Of a stretch of DNA of 64,000 bases, positions 40,963 through 49,308 are shown piece by piece. The stretch is taken from positions 50,493 to 114,492 of the forward strand of contig JAFUYH010000042.1 in NCBI GenBank assembly GCA_017470605.1, in the 5' to 3' direction. The notes below the pieces were generated by a model. It made no database searches. It saw only the letters and a list, made by a program, of their open reading frames with translations, and was not told where the DNA came from. Position 1 is the stretch's first letter. Every line of letters begins with the position of its first letter. The translations under genes were made by a program, and so were the position numbers. This stretch comes from Treponema sp. Lineage in GTDB: Bacteria > Spirochaetota > Spirochaetia > Treponematales > Treponemataceae.

Positions 40963-43421
40963 TGAAAACAGATAGAATCGTAATTGTACAATGCCGGCTT
41001 TCTTCAACAAGACTTCCAGGAAAAGCACTTTTGCCTCTTGGCGGAAAAAGTGTACTGGAATGGGTACTTGCTTCCATGCATAAAGTTCATGCTGATTATT
41101 ATTATGTTGCTACAGATGAAGATTCTTATGAAAAAATTCTGCCGATTTGTGAGAAAAGCGGTTTTAAGTGTTTCAAGGGAAGCCTGAATGATGTTTTGGA
41201 TAGATTTGTAAAACTTCTTGAAATTGTAGATGCAAAAACTGTAATTCGGGCAACTGCAGATAATCCTTTTTTGTTTTATGAAGCGGCAGAAGAATCTGCC
41301 TGCGATTTTGAAGAAAAAAATAAACATGGCTCCAGATGTGACTATCTTACTTATTCGGGTCTCCCTCATGGAAGCGGAGTTGAAGTTTTTTCTGCTCAAT
41401 CACTGAAAAAAGCCGCAGGAGAAACTTCTGATTCCTATGATCATGAACATGTAGGGCCTGCCATGTATAATCATCGTGAAAAATATATCTGCGACTTTGT
41501 TCCAGCTCCTGTAAAATACAAGTTTTCTGAGCTTCGTTCTACCATAGATACTTATTCTGATTATCTGAGGGCTCTTTCTGTTGTGAATTACCTTGGAAAG
41601 GATAAGGGGCCCTATACATATCAGCAGGTTCTTGAAGCATTAAATTCTACTTATGTAAAAAATCCGGTCGTGTATGTGCCTTCTGTGGTAAAGGGGCATG
41701 GAACAGGCCACCTGCACCGCTGTCTTTCCGCAGCATTAAAAGGAAAATCTTTTGTTTATGTTCCGGCCTCAAAAACTCTGGAAGAAAGTGAGAAAATTCT
41801 TGAATATTATAAAAAATCGGGACTTAGTTCCGAACAGATTATTTCAAGACTGCCGGATGAAAGTTATCTTCCTGTTATAGTTACAGACGCTTTCTGCCTT
41901 ACAAAAGAAAAATATGACGAATTAAAAACAAATAAACTTTTAATTTCTTTAGATGAGTCATCAGAATTCGGCGAATACGCAGATTATCTTTTGGATATCA
42001 TTCCTTCTTATGGAATAAAGCATAAGGCAAATCTTTCTGACCCGGGACTGATTGAAAGGCCTTTGAATGTAAAAGAAAAAAAATCAGAAGACGCTCAGAA
42101 CGAAGAAATAAAAAAAGTGCTGGTCTGTCTTGGTGGTGAAGACCCCGCAGGTCTCACGCTTCCTGCTGTAAAACTTGCTGCAAAATCTATTCCAGAGGCT
42201 TTCATTACTGCAGTGTGCGCTGAACCTGTAAATTTTGAATACGGAAACGTAGTTTTTTCTGGCCCTATAGATAACCTGAAAGAAAAACTTTTTGAATATG
42301 ACCTTGTAATTACCCATTACGGTTTAACAGCCTTTGAAGCACTGTGTGCCGGCTGCAAGGTAATTCTTCTTCCTACAACAAAACTTCATGTAAAACTTGC
42401 AGAAAAATATGATTTTGCATACCTCCCTTATGGTTCTGTAAATGAGGCTGCCTTTAAAAAGGCTCTGAATTCAAAAAAACTTCGTCCTGACTGGGCTTTG
42501 AAATTAGAGTCAGATACCAGTCTAGAATCTCTTGTAGCAAAAATATCCAGCGGACAGAGGCTTGTGTGCCCGGTATGCGGAAAATCACCTTCCTTTCCAG
42601 ACCCTGTAGTCTCAAGAAATTCAAGCCGTACTTACAGACGCTGCAGAGCATGCGGCATGGTTTATATGTCTTTTACTTGTGAAGATGAAAAAAAATATCA
42701 GAAGGCCTATTTCTTTGAAGATTACAAAAAGCAGTATGGCCGGACATATAAAGAAGATTTTGAATCAATCAAGGCACAGGGAAAACGCCGTCTTGATGTA
42801 ATCCGTTCAATTTTCAGCCGTTTTGAAGAAAAAAATATTCTGGATATAGGATGTGCTTACGGCCCCTTCCTTTCTGCCGCAGCAGACGCCGGTTTGAATC
42901 CTTTCGGAACAGATATTTCTCAAGACGCAATTGAATATGTACAGACATCTCTGGGAATTCCTGCCGTAACATCAGCTTTTCCTCAAATTAATACAGAAAG
43001 CGAATTCGGAATCCCACAATTTGATATTGTTACTATGTGGTATGTAATTGAACATTTTAAGAATCTTGATGACGTATTAAAAAAAGTCAGCTCAATACTT
43101 AAAAATGACGGAATATTTGCCTTTTCTACACCTTCTGGAGAAGGAGTTTCTGCACAGTCAGATAAAGACCTGTTTTACATGAACAGTCCTACAGATCATT
43201 TTACTGTCTGGGAACTTACAAAGTGTGAAAATATTCTCATGAAATATGGACTGAAAGTAGAAAAGATAGTTTCTACAGGACATCACCCGGAACGTTTTCC
43301 GATAATCAAGCGAAAGAATGCAGAAAAGAATTCTGTTTTATGGAAAATGATAGATAAATATAGTAAACTCATGCGGCTTGGTGATACTGTCGAAATCTAT
43401 TGCAGGAAAATACAGAAATGA
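40962..43421 (+). CDS. SpsF-type cytidylyltransferase / PseG-like / zinc-ribbon methyltransferase fusion
   Basis: An 820-residue three-part protein. Residues 1-235 match SpsF-type sugar cytidylyltransferases (IVQCRLSSTRLPGKALLPL, RATADNPF, DHEHV). Residues 238-525 look like PseG, the UDP-sugar hydrolase of pseudaminic acid synthesis (GHGTGHLHRCL near 245, LVCLGGEDPAG, THYGLTAFEALCAG). Residues 536-564 form a zinc ribbon (C536, C539, C561, C564), and 570-820 a class I SAM methyltransferase with DIGCAYGPF near 628. A single chain with activation, hydrolysis and methylation parts suggests synthesis of a nine-carbon or related acidic sugar. The exact sugar is not known. Confidence 0.8.
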   Translation: MKTDRIVIVQCRLSSTRLPGKALLPLGGKSVLEWVLASMHKVHADYYYVATDEDSYEKILPICEKSGFKCFKGSLNDVLDRFVKLLEIVDAKTVIRATADNPFLFYEAAEESACDFEEKNKHGSRCDYLTYSGLPHGSGVEVFSAQSLKKAAGETSDSYDHEHVGPAMYNHREKYICDFVPAPVKYKFSELRSTIDTYSDYLRALSVVNYLGKDKGPYTYQQVLEALNSTYVKNPVVYVPSVVKGHGTGHLHRCLSAALKGKSFVYVPASKTLEESEKILEYYKKSGLSSEQIISRLPDESYLPVIVTDAFCLTKEKYDELKTNKLLISLDESSEFGEYADYLLDIIPSYGIKHKANLSDPGLIERPLNVKEKKSEDAQNEEIKKVLVCLGGEDPAGLTLPAVKLAAKSIPEAFITAVCAEPVNFEYGNVVFSGPIDNLKEKLFEYDLVITHYGLTAFEALCAGCKVILLPTTKLHVKLAEKYDFAYLPYGSVNEAAFKKALNSKKLRPDWALKLESDTSLESLVAKISSGQRLVCPVCGKSPSFPDPVVSRNSSRTYRRCRACGMVYMSFTCEDEKKYQKAYFFEDYKKQYGRTYKEDFESIKAQGKRRLDVIRSIFSRFEEKNILDIGCAYGPFLSAAADAGLNPFGTDISQDAIEYVQTSLGIPAVTSAFPQINTESEFGIPQFDIVTMWYVIEHFKNLDDVLKKVSSILKNDGIFAFSTPSGEGVSAQSDKDLFYMNSPTDHFTVWELTKCENILMKYGLKVEKIVSTGHHPERFPIIKRKNAEKNSVLWKMIDKYSKLMRLGDTVEIYCRKIQK

Positions 43422-45082
43422 AAGAAAACTGTTTGATATTAGGTGCCGGACTTATGCAGAAACCGGCAATTTTGAGTGCAAAAGAACTTGGCTATAGAGT
43501 CTGCGTTGTTGATGCTGATGATAAAGCAGTTGCCCTTCCTTTTGCCGATGAATTTAGAAAAATTGATTTGAAGGATAAAGATGGAATCCTTTTTTACGCA
43601 AAAGAACTTTCTGAATGTCCGGGCGGATTGGCTCTTGTTTTTACGGCTGGAACCGATTTTTCTGCCAGTGTCAGTTATGTCTGTGAAAAAATGAATCTTC
43701 ATGCCCATTCTTATGAAGCGGCTCTGAACGCAAGCATAAAAAACCGAATGAGAAGCTGCTTTGAAAAAGAAGGAATTCCATCCCCGAATTTTCTTCACGT
43801 TACAAAGGATGACTTTACAGCCTGCAAGGATAATGCAGGAGCTCTCCTTGAAGAAGTCCTTAAAAAACTCCATTTTCCTTTTGTAGTAAAGCCTGTAGAT
43901 AATATGGGGGCCCGCGGCTGCAGGATGGTCAGAAATGAAAGTGAGTTTTTCTCTGCCGTAAAAACTGCGGTGGAATGTTCGCGCACAGGCACTGCAATTC
44001 TTGAAAGCTATATGAAAGGGGAGGAGTATTCTATAGATGCCCTTATTTACGACGGAAAATTTATAGTAACAGGCTTTGCCCTTCGACATATCACTTTTGA
44101 ACCTTATTTTATAGAAACAGGCCATACAATGCCAGCTCTTCTGGAAAAGTCTGTTCACGACCAGTTAATTTCAGTTTTTGCCCTTGGTGCAAAGGCCTTG
44201 AATCTTACCTGCGGCGTTGCAAAAGCAGATATCAAGTTTACAGAAAATGGCCCTATGATTGGCGAAATTGCAGGCCGTCTTTCTGGTGGCTATATGTCCG
44301 GCTGGACTTATCCGTATGCTTCAGATTTGAATCTTACAAAAGAAGCCCTCCTTGTTGCTGCCGGAAAGGAACCTGCAGCTGCAATTGCAAGGGCTCAAAA
44401 AGTTCCTTTTACTCCTTCACAATTATGCAGAAACAAGGAAGAACCTTATGAACTTTTTGAAGTTCCCTGTGTCCGCACATCTGCAGAAAGAGCATGGCTC
44501 AGCATTCCTGGAAAGGTAAAATATATTGAAAATATCAATGACTATACAGACAGAGCGGTTTTTGACATACTTCCCCGTGCAACTGTAAGTCTTGGAAGCG
44601 ATGTTGAATTCCCAAGGAATAATGTAGAAAAATGCGGAAACGTTATTGCAGTCAGTCATTTTAGAGAGGCCGCAATACAGTCTGCCCAGGATGCCGTTTC
44701 CAACGTGTTTATAACTCTTGAAAGCAATAATCCCAAAACAGAATCCTTTCTGAATGGTGAGTGTGATGAAACTGAAAAAGGTTTCCCGCCTTATGCTTTT
44801 GGCCGCCTTTCAGAAAGTCAATTAGAAAGTATCACAGGTTCCATTCCAGCCTCAAAAAAAACAGAGGATTTTATTCCAGAAGTTCTAAAATCAACCGAAT
44901 ATATAAACAGACTTGATTGGAATTACAATACAATCCTGCAGACAGTCCGCAAATTTGATTTGCTTAGAGCAAAGCATCCTGCTTTGGATGCCAGAAAATT
45001 CTGGTCCTGTCTGATGCGGGGAGGCCTTCAAGGGGCTGTCTATTATAGCGATACTCAGGAGACAAATCTAAATGAACGTTAG
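43418..45082 (+). CDS. ATP-grasp carboxylate ligase-like enzyme
   Basis: Residues 1-110 form a pre-ATP-grasp Rossmann-like domain (NCLILGAGLMQKPAILSAKE). The ATP-grasp core covers about 110-320: FPFVVKPVDNMGARGCRMV (ATP lysine and glycine loop), ILESYMKGEEYSIDALI, and DIKFTENGPMIGEIAGRLSGG (metal-binding Glu region). The C-terminal 200 residues are unassigned. Such enzymes join a carboxylate to an amine via an acyl phosphate; here it could add an amino acid to a sugar acid. Start at 43418 forms an ATGA overlap with the fusion gene. Confidence 0.8.
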   Translation: MKENCLILGAGLMQKPAILSAKELGYRVCVVDADDKAVALPFADEFRKIDLKDKDGILFYAKELSECPGGLALVFTAGTDFSASVSYVCEKMNLHAHSYEAALNASIKNRMRSCFEKEGIPSPNFLHVTKDDFTACKDNAGALLEEVLKKLHFPFVVKPVDNMGARGCRMVRNESEFFSAVKTAVECSRTGTAILESYMKGEEYSIDALIYDGKFIVTGFALRHITFEPYFIETGHTMPALLEKSVHDQLISVFALGAKALNLTCGVAKADIKFTENGPMIGEIAGRLSGGYMSGWTYPYASDLNLTKEALLVAAGKEPAAAIARAQKVPFTPSQLCRNKEEPYELFEVPCVRTSAERAWLSIPGKVKYIENINDYTDRAVFDILPRATVSLGSDVEFPRNNVEKCGNVIAVSHFREAAIQSAQDAVSNVFITLESNNPKTESFLNGECDETEKGFPPYAFGRLSESQLESITGSIPASKKTEDFIPEVLKSTEYINRLDWNYNTILQTVRKFDLLRAKHPALDARKFWSCLMRGGLQGAVYYSDTQETNLNER

Positions 45083-46106
45083 AAAAGTTTTTTCAGCAGC
45101 AGCCGCTTCTTTTGCACTTGCATTTTCTCTTTCAGCTGCAAATGATATATCTTTACTTGATAATTCAAAAAAAACTGGCGTGAACGTATATTGGGATTCA
45201 CTTTCAGAAAGCGGAATGCTTGAAAAAAACGACCATCATCTTTCTTTCAGGACTGGAGAAGAAGTTGTAATTCTGGACGGAATAAGAATGATGATAACAG
45301 ACGCTCCAGAATTAAACGGAAATAGAATTTTAGTTTCAAAAAAATTTCTGGATGATTCAGAAGAGTTTTTTTCACAGAAATCAGAACTGCCTTTTAAGGT
45401 AGGGGCTATCCTTATAGATGCAGGGCATGGCGGAAAAGACCCAGGTGCCCTTAAAACTTACAGAGTGGGGGGGAAAGACCTTACAATCCGTGAAAAAGAC
45501 ATTACTCTGCGTGTTGCAAAAATGCTCGGAGAAAAACTGCGTGCTGCCTATCCTAACAAGCAGATTATCCTTACCCGCGATAAAGACGTTTTCCTTTCTT
45601 TAGGAGAGCGAACCGATATAGCAAACGGTGTGAAAGTAGGGGAAAACGAAGCAGTCCTCTTTATTTCAGTTCATGTTAATTCTTCACTTAATAAGAATTC
45701 TTCCGGTTATGAAGTCTGGTATCTTTCTCCGGGGTACCGCCGTACGGTTTTAGACAAAGCTTCTATGGATGATGACAAAAGTCTTTTTCCTATTTTGAAT
45801 TCAATGATGGAAGAAGAATACACTACAGAAAGCATAATGATTGCAAAATTCATTATGGACGGACTGCAGGGGCAGATTGGAAAAGAGTCAACAGCCCGCG
45901 GAATAAAAGCCGAAGAATGGTTTGTCGTAAAAAATTCAAATATGCCTAGCGTTCTTATAGAACTTGGTTTTGTTTCAAATGAAAAAGAAGCCCTTCTTTT
46001 AAATGATGAGAAATACTTGAAAAAGGCAACCCTTGGAATATATAATGGAATAGCAGCGTTTATTACACATTTTGAGCGCTCTCAAGGATTTACTTCATTA
46101 AGATGA
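45072..46106 (+). CDS. N-acetylmuramoyl-L-alanine amidase (Amidase_3)
   Basis: Exported zinc amidase that cuts the peptide from muramic acid. A signal peptide (FALAFSLSAAND, cleavage near residue 23) leads an unassigned 85-residue domain. The catalytic domain (about 110-335) has IDAGHGGKDPGA, the zinc-ligand Glu in REKDITLRVA, SVHVNSSLN and the catalytic Glu in VLIELGFVSN. It overlaps the ATP-grasp gene by 11 bases. The inactive LytM proteins in this window are possible activators, which is inference only. Confidence 0.94.
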   Translation: MNVRKVFSAAAASFALAFSLSAANDISLLDNSKKTGVNVYWDSLSESGMLEKNDHHLSFRTGEEVVILDGIRMMITDAPELNGNRILVSKKFLDDSEEFFSQKSELPFKVGAILIDAGHGGKDPGALKTYRVGGKDLTIREKDITLRVAKMLGEKLRAAYPNKQIILTRDKDVFLSLGERTDIANGVKVGENEAVLFISVHVNSSLNKNSSGYEVWYLSPGYRRTVLDKASMDDDKSLFPILNSMMEEEYTTESIMIAKFIMDGLQGQIGKESTARGIKAEEWFVVKNSNMPSVLIELGFVSNEKEALLLNDEKYLKKATLGIYNGIAAFITHFERSQGFTSLR

Positions 46107-46560
46107 TTGATATAAAAAAATTCTTCCTCAGATAATTCTCGTTTTTATTGCTCTTGCCGCATTAGTTTTTTCTATAATAGCCTTTAATGTCGGAAACTCA
46201 AAGAGCCGCAGAATGTTTATTTTTCCTTCTGCAGATAACGGAAAATACATTGTTGAATACAGAAATCTTGCTAAAAATTCAGTTCAGGGCGATGTAGGCC
46301 TCTACATAGATGAAATTCTTCTTGGTTCATCTATAGAAAGAACAAAACTTCTTTTTACACAGGGAACAGAAGTTCTTTCATGCTTTCAGCGGGATTCCGT
46401 GCTTTATCTGAACCTTACTTCAAATCTTCTTGATATGGGAGACGGAGTGATAGAAATTAAAGAGGGCTTTGCCTTGCTTGAAAAAAATATAAAGAAAAAC
46501 TTCCCGGATATAAAAAAAGTTGAGTTTTTTATTGAAGGAAAATCGGTTTTTGAAAACTAA
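46103..46560 (+). CDS. GerMN-domain protein, two frames joined at an A7 slippery run
   Basis: An ATG at 46103 overlaps the amidase stop (ATGA). As read, the frame ends after 10 codons. A -1 shift at A_AAA_AAA (46114-46120, in the exact slippery phase) opens the rest: a membrane helix IILVFIALAALVFSIIAF, then a GerMN domain (EYRNLAKNSVQGDVGLYI, LLFTQGTEVLSC, VLYLNLTSNLLDMG). GerMN proteins bind peptidoglycan or assist spore or envelope functions elsewhere. Only the part from 46213 has its own ATG, and that would lose the membrane anchor. The break may be a programmed shift, transcript slippage, a recent mutation or a sequencing error. Confidence 0.65.
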
Positions 46561-46566
46561 AAGTCG

Positions 46567-46595
46567 TTGACAAAAAGGTGTTCTTATTAGATAAT
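46567..46595 (+). promoter_or_regulatory. sigma70-type promoter of flaA
   Basis: TTGACA at 46567-46572, a 17-base spacer, GATAAT at 46590-46595. It lies after the GerMN stop, so flaA can be transcribed apart from the operon before it. No sigma28-type box is evident. Confidence 0.75.
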
Positions 46596-46644
46596 AAAAT
46601 AATACAAGGCTACATCGAATTAGTATAATAAAAGGAGCTTCAAG

Positions 46645-47736
46645 ATGAAGAAGACTTTGGGTTTATTTGCAGCTGCTATGCTGCTTGTAGGTGGCGTTGC
46701 TTTTGCTGATGAAGCTATGCTCATTGATTTTACACTGTTGGATGCCGACTGTGCAGAAGATGAGAATGGAAATCCGACGCAGAACAGCCATACAGCAATG
46801 GACTATTCCGTAAGTGCCGGTGCTACTTTCACAGAAGATCAGAAAGATCTTATGAAGACATCTCTTGCACTTCCTGAATGGGAAATTAAATTGAACGCTT
46901 CTGCAAGAAACGTAATGAGTCTGGGAGATTCTCAGGTTGTTGCTGCACCAGTTAAGGGTGAAGCAGATGTTCCTTTTGCAGGAAGTAATGTAATGGGTGT
47001 TCGTATTGAATTCCCTACATGGAACTCTAATGCAAATGCACGCATTGAACCACCATTTGACATTCCTGCTTATGAGCCACTTTCAAGTGCTGATGAAAAC
47101 GGAAATCGTCAGGAACCAACTGATGAAGAAAAAGCAAGTGGTAAAACACTTTTTGAAGATGGATATGGTGTTGTAAAGAATGTTGCAACTATTAAAGCCA
47201 TTTCTGTTACAACAATGGGTATGAACTTCCCTCATGGATTGTATGTTCTTCTTGCTGATAATGATGGTGTTGAACGCCGCTATTTCATGGGTTATCTCGG
47301 ATTTGACGGATGGAAGGAACTTCGCTGGAACAATCCTCAGTATATTACTGAAATCAGAAACCGCGAAATCCGCGTTTATCCAATTTATCCACGTGGAATG
47401 CCATTTGTTAAGTTTAAGGGCTTCCAGGTTACTCGTGACGCTGCCCACATTGGTGGAACATTTATCGGTTATTTCAAAGACGTAAAGATTATTTACGACA
47501 AGGCACTTCTTACAACTGACCGTGACATTGCTGATGAAGACCTCTGGGGAATCATCACAAAGAAAGAAAATGCTCGTCAGAGTGCTGAAATGGCAAGATT
47601 TGGTAACAAGCAGGTTAACCGCTATCTTGAAAGAGCTAAACTCGCAACAGAAGATGAATTTACATCTAGCTTGAACGAAGATTCTTCTTCTAATGCTCAG
47701 AGCACTTCAGGTGGAGCTGCTGATTCAGCTGAGTAA
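46645..47736 (+). CDS. flaA: flagellar filament outer layer (sheath) protein FlaA
   Basis: Spirochaete periplasmic flagella have a FlaB core and a FlaA outer layer. The product has a signal peptide (cleavage after GGVAFA, residue 21) and family blocks FPTWNSNANARIEPPFDIPAY, ISVTTMGMNFPHGLYVLLAD and DGWKELRWNNPQYI. A strong AAAGGAGC site lies 8 bases before the ATG. The C-terminus is Ser-rich (DSSSNAQSTSGGAADSAE). A strong promoter and a terminator on either side show it is a single-gene unit. The preceding glycan operon could modify flagellar proteins. Confidence 0.94.
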   Translation: MKKTLGLFAAAMLLVGGVAFADEAMLIDFTLLDADCAEDENGNPTQNSHTAMDYSVSAGATFTEDQKDLMKTSLALPEWEIKLNASARNVMSLGDSQVVAAPVKGEADVPFAGSNVMGVRIEFPTWNSNANARIEPPFDIPAYEPLSSADENGNRQEPTDEEKASGKTLFEDGYGVVKNVATIKAISVTTMGMNFPHGLYVLLADNDGVERRYFMGYLGFDGWKELRWNNPQYITEIRNREIRVYPIYPRGMPFVKFKGFQVTRDAAHIGGTFIGYFKDVKIIYDKALLTTDRDIADEDLWGIITKKENARQSAEMARFGNKQVNRYLERAKLATEDEFTSSLNEDSSSNAQSTSGGAADSAE

Positions 47737-47756
47737 TCAATAAATAATTGATTTCA

Positions 47757-47794
47757 AAACGCTTTGGCTAGTAATAACCAAAGCGTTTTTTTTT
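47757..47794 (+). terminator. intrinsic terminator of flaA
   Basis: AACGCTTTGG and CCAAAGCGTT pair across a 10-base loop, followed by a T run. Confidence 0.9.
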
Positions 47795-47811
47795 ATGTCG
47801 GGATTTTATTC

Positions 47812-49065
47812 ATGAGTACAGTTAATTTGCTTTCAAAAAAACAAATCAGAGAGAATTATGAAGCGTATACTGAATATTTTTCGGAAATAATGCAGAATGT
47901 TGTAACAATTTTACAGCAGAATATAAAGCTTTCAGCACAGCCCACTTATAAGAGCCGTGTTAAGAGTTTTGAAAGTTATTATAAGAAAGTCCTGCGTCTT
48001 AAGCCAGAAAAAGTAGAAGATGAAAATACTTTGATTTATCTTACGGATATGATGGGTATCCGCATGATTTGTGCTTTTTTGGAAGATATAAACTTTGGAC
48101 TTGAACAGATTAAAGGCCTTTTTGAAATAAGGGAAGTTGAAGTAAAGGGGGCCGAAAAAAAATTCAGTGAATTTGGATATGAATCAATTCATGTACTGAT
48201 AAAAATTCCTGAAAACTGTAAGCCTGAACTTTCTGGAAAATATGAAGGACTTAAACCTATTTCTGATGAAATTGTATGTGAAATTCAGATAAGAACGATT
48301 TTACAGGATGCCTGGGCAGAAGTAGAGCATGAACTGATTTATAAAACAGAGTTCAATCCTTTTGATATTCCTTTGCGTCGTAAGCTGGCTTCTATTAATG
48401 CCTCTCTTACTCTTGCAGATATTACATTCCAGGAAATCCGCGATTATCAGAATAAACTTCAGAAGGCTCTTGATGTTCGCCGCCGTTCATTCTATTCCAT
48501 TGCAGATAATCTTTTGAATGATGAACATGATTCAAAGGGTAATAATGAAGATATTTCCCGCGTAACACCTTTTGTTCAGGGAACAATAGACGATCTTATT
48601 CTCAGGGCAATTCAGGCCCATAATGAAGGTCATTTGCAGGAAGCGGTGGATATATATACGCGGATTATTGAAGCAGTTCCAGATTCAGACAAAAATGTTC
48701 TTGCTGTTATCAGAAAGCACAGAGGTATGGCATATTTTGCAATGAATCATCTTGATGAAGCATTAGATGATTTTCAGAAAAGTATTGATGCTGATCCAAA
48801 GGCTTATCGATCATATTATTATAAAGGAATTGTATATTCCATTCAGAAAAAATATGAAGAAGCAATAGAATGTTATACGCAGTCTCTGGAAATAAATCAG
48901 TTTCAGGCTCATGCTAATTTCCGTAGAGCTTTGGCATATTTTGAACTTCAGGAATATGAAAAATCTATGAATGATTTGAATATTGCCGTAAAACTTGGTT
49001 TGAAGCCGGAAGAGTGTGCTTCTTTGCAGGAAAAACTTGTAAAGAAGTTTGACATGAATATGTAA
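47812..49065 (+). CDS. RelA/SpoT-domain (p)ppGpp synthetase-like protein with C-terminal TPRs
   Basis: Residues 25-220 match the RelA/SpoT nucleotidyltransferase: RVKSFESYYKKVL, DMMGIRMICAF, FGYESIHVLIKIP and EIQIRTILQDAWAEVEHEL, which fit the catalytic and nucleotide-binding motifs. No HD hydrolase domain is present, so it is a small alarmone synthetase type. Residues 265-415 are four TPRs (AVDIYTRIIEAVPDSDK ..., ALDDFQKSIDADPKA ..., AIECYTQSLEINQFQA). The ORF is open from 47764, but the start at 47812 is after the flaA terminator. The TPRs probably tie it to a partner. Confidence 0.85.
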   Translation: MSTVNLLSKKQIRENYEAYTEYFSEIMQNVVTILQQNIKLSAQPTYKSRVKSFESYYKKVLRLKPEKVEDENTLIYLTDMMGIRMICAFLEDINFGLEQIKGLFEIREVEVKGAEKKFSEFGYESIHVLIKIPENCKPELSGKYEGLKPISDEIVCEIQIRTILQDAWAEVEHELIYKTEFNPFDIPLRRKLASINASLTLADITFQEIRDYQNKLQKALDVRRRSFYSIADNLLNDEHDSKGNNEDISRVTPFVQGTIDDLILRAIQAHNEGHLQEAVDIYTRIIEAVPDSDKNVLAVIRKHRGMAYFAMNHLDEALDDFQKSIDADPKAYRSYYYKGIVYSIQKKYEEAIECYTQSLEINQFQAHANFRRALAYFELQEYEKSMNDLNIAVKLGLKPEECASLQEKLVKKFDMNM

Positions 49066-49104
49066 AAAATATTAATAAATTTTAGAAAATTCGTCTTTCT
49101 GGTA

Positions 49105-49133
49105 TTGACGAAAATTATACAATCCGTTATATT
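49105..49133 (+). promoter_or_regulatory. promoter of tRNA-Glu
   Basis: TTGACG at 49105-49110, 17-base spacer, TATATT at 49128-49133. The hexamers and spacing are identical to those of the tmRNA promoter. The mature tRNA starts 40 bases downstream, so a leader is removed. Confidence 0.75.
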
Positions 49134-49172
49134 ATTCAAAGTCAGCACGACATTGAGTCAGTTGCGGATTAT

Positions 49173-49244
49173 GTCTCCTTCGTCTAGTGGTTAGGACATC
49201 GGGTTTTCATCCCGACAACAGCAGTTCAATTCTGCTAGGAGATG
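49173..49244 (+). tRNA. tRNA-Glu (anticodon TTC)
   Basis: Acceptor GTCTCCT pairs with AGGAGAT (first pair G-U), discriminator G. The anticodon stem TCGGG/CCCGA closes a TTTTCAT loop with anticodon TTC. The T arm is AGCAG-TTCAATT-CTGCT. CCA is not encoded. Confidence 0.92.
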
Positions 49245-49255
49245 TAAAATACGAA

Positions 49256-49286
49256 AAAAGCTCACCAGTACGGTGGGCTTTTTTTG
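49256..49286 (+). terminator. terminator after tRNA-Glu
   Basis: AGCTCACC and GGTGGGCT pair (one G-T) across AGTAC, followed by seven T. Confidence 0.8.
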
Positions 49287-49308
49287 TTTATTGTAGGGTG
49301 GGCTTAGA

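Noticed and set aside
43439..44158. Minus-strand ORF opposite the ATP-grasp gene
   Set aside because: A shadow of the coding strand, with no ribosome site and no motif.
46213..46560. GerMN gene starting at the internal ATG 46213
   Set aside because: This start would drop the membrane helix that is open in the same frame just upstream, and there is no ribosome site; the split at the A7 run explains the data better.
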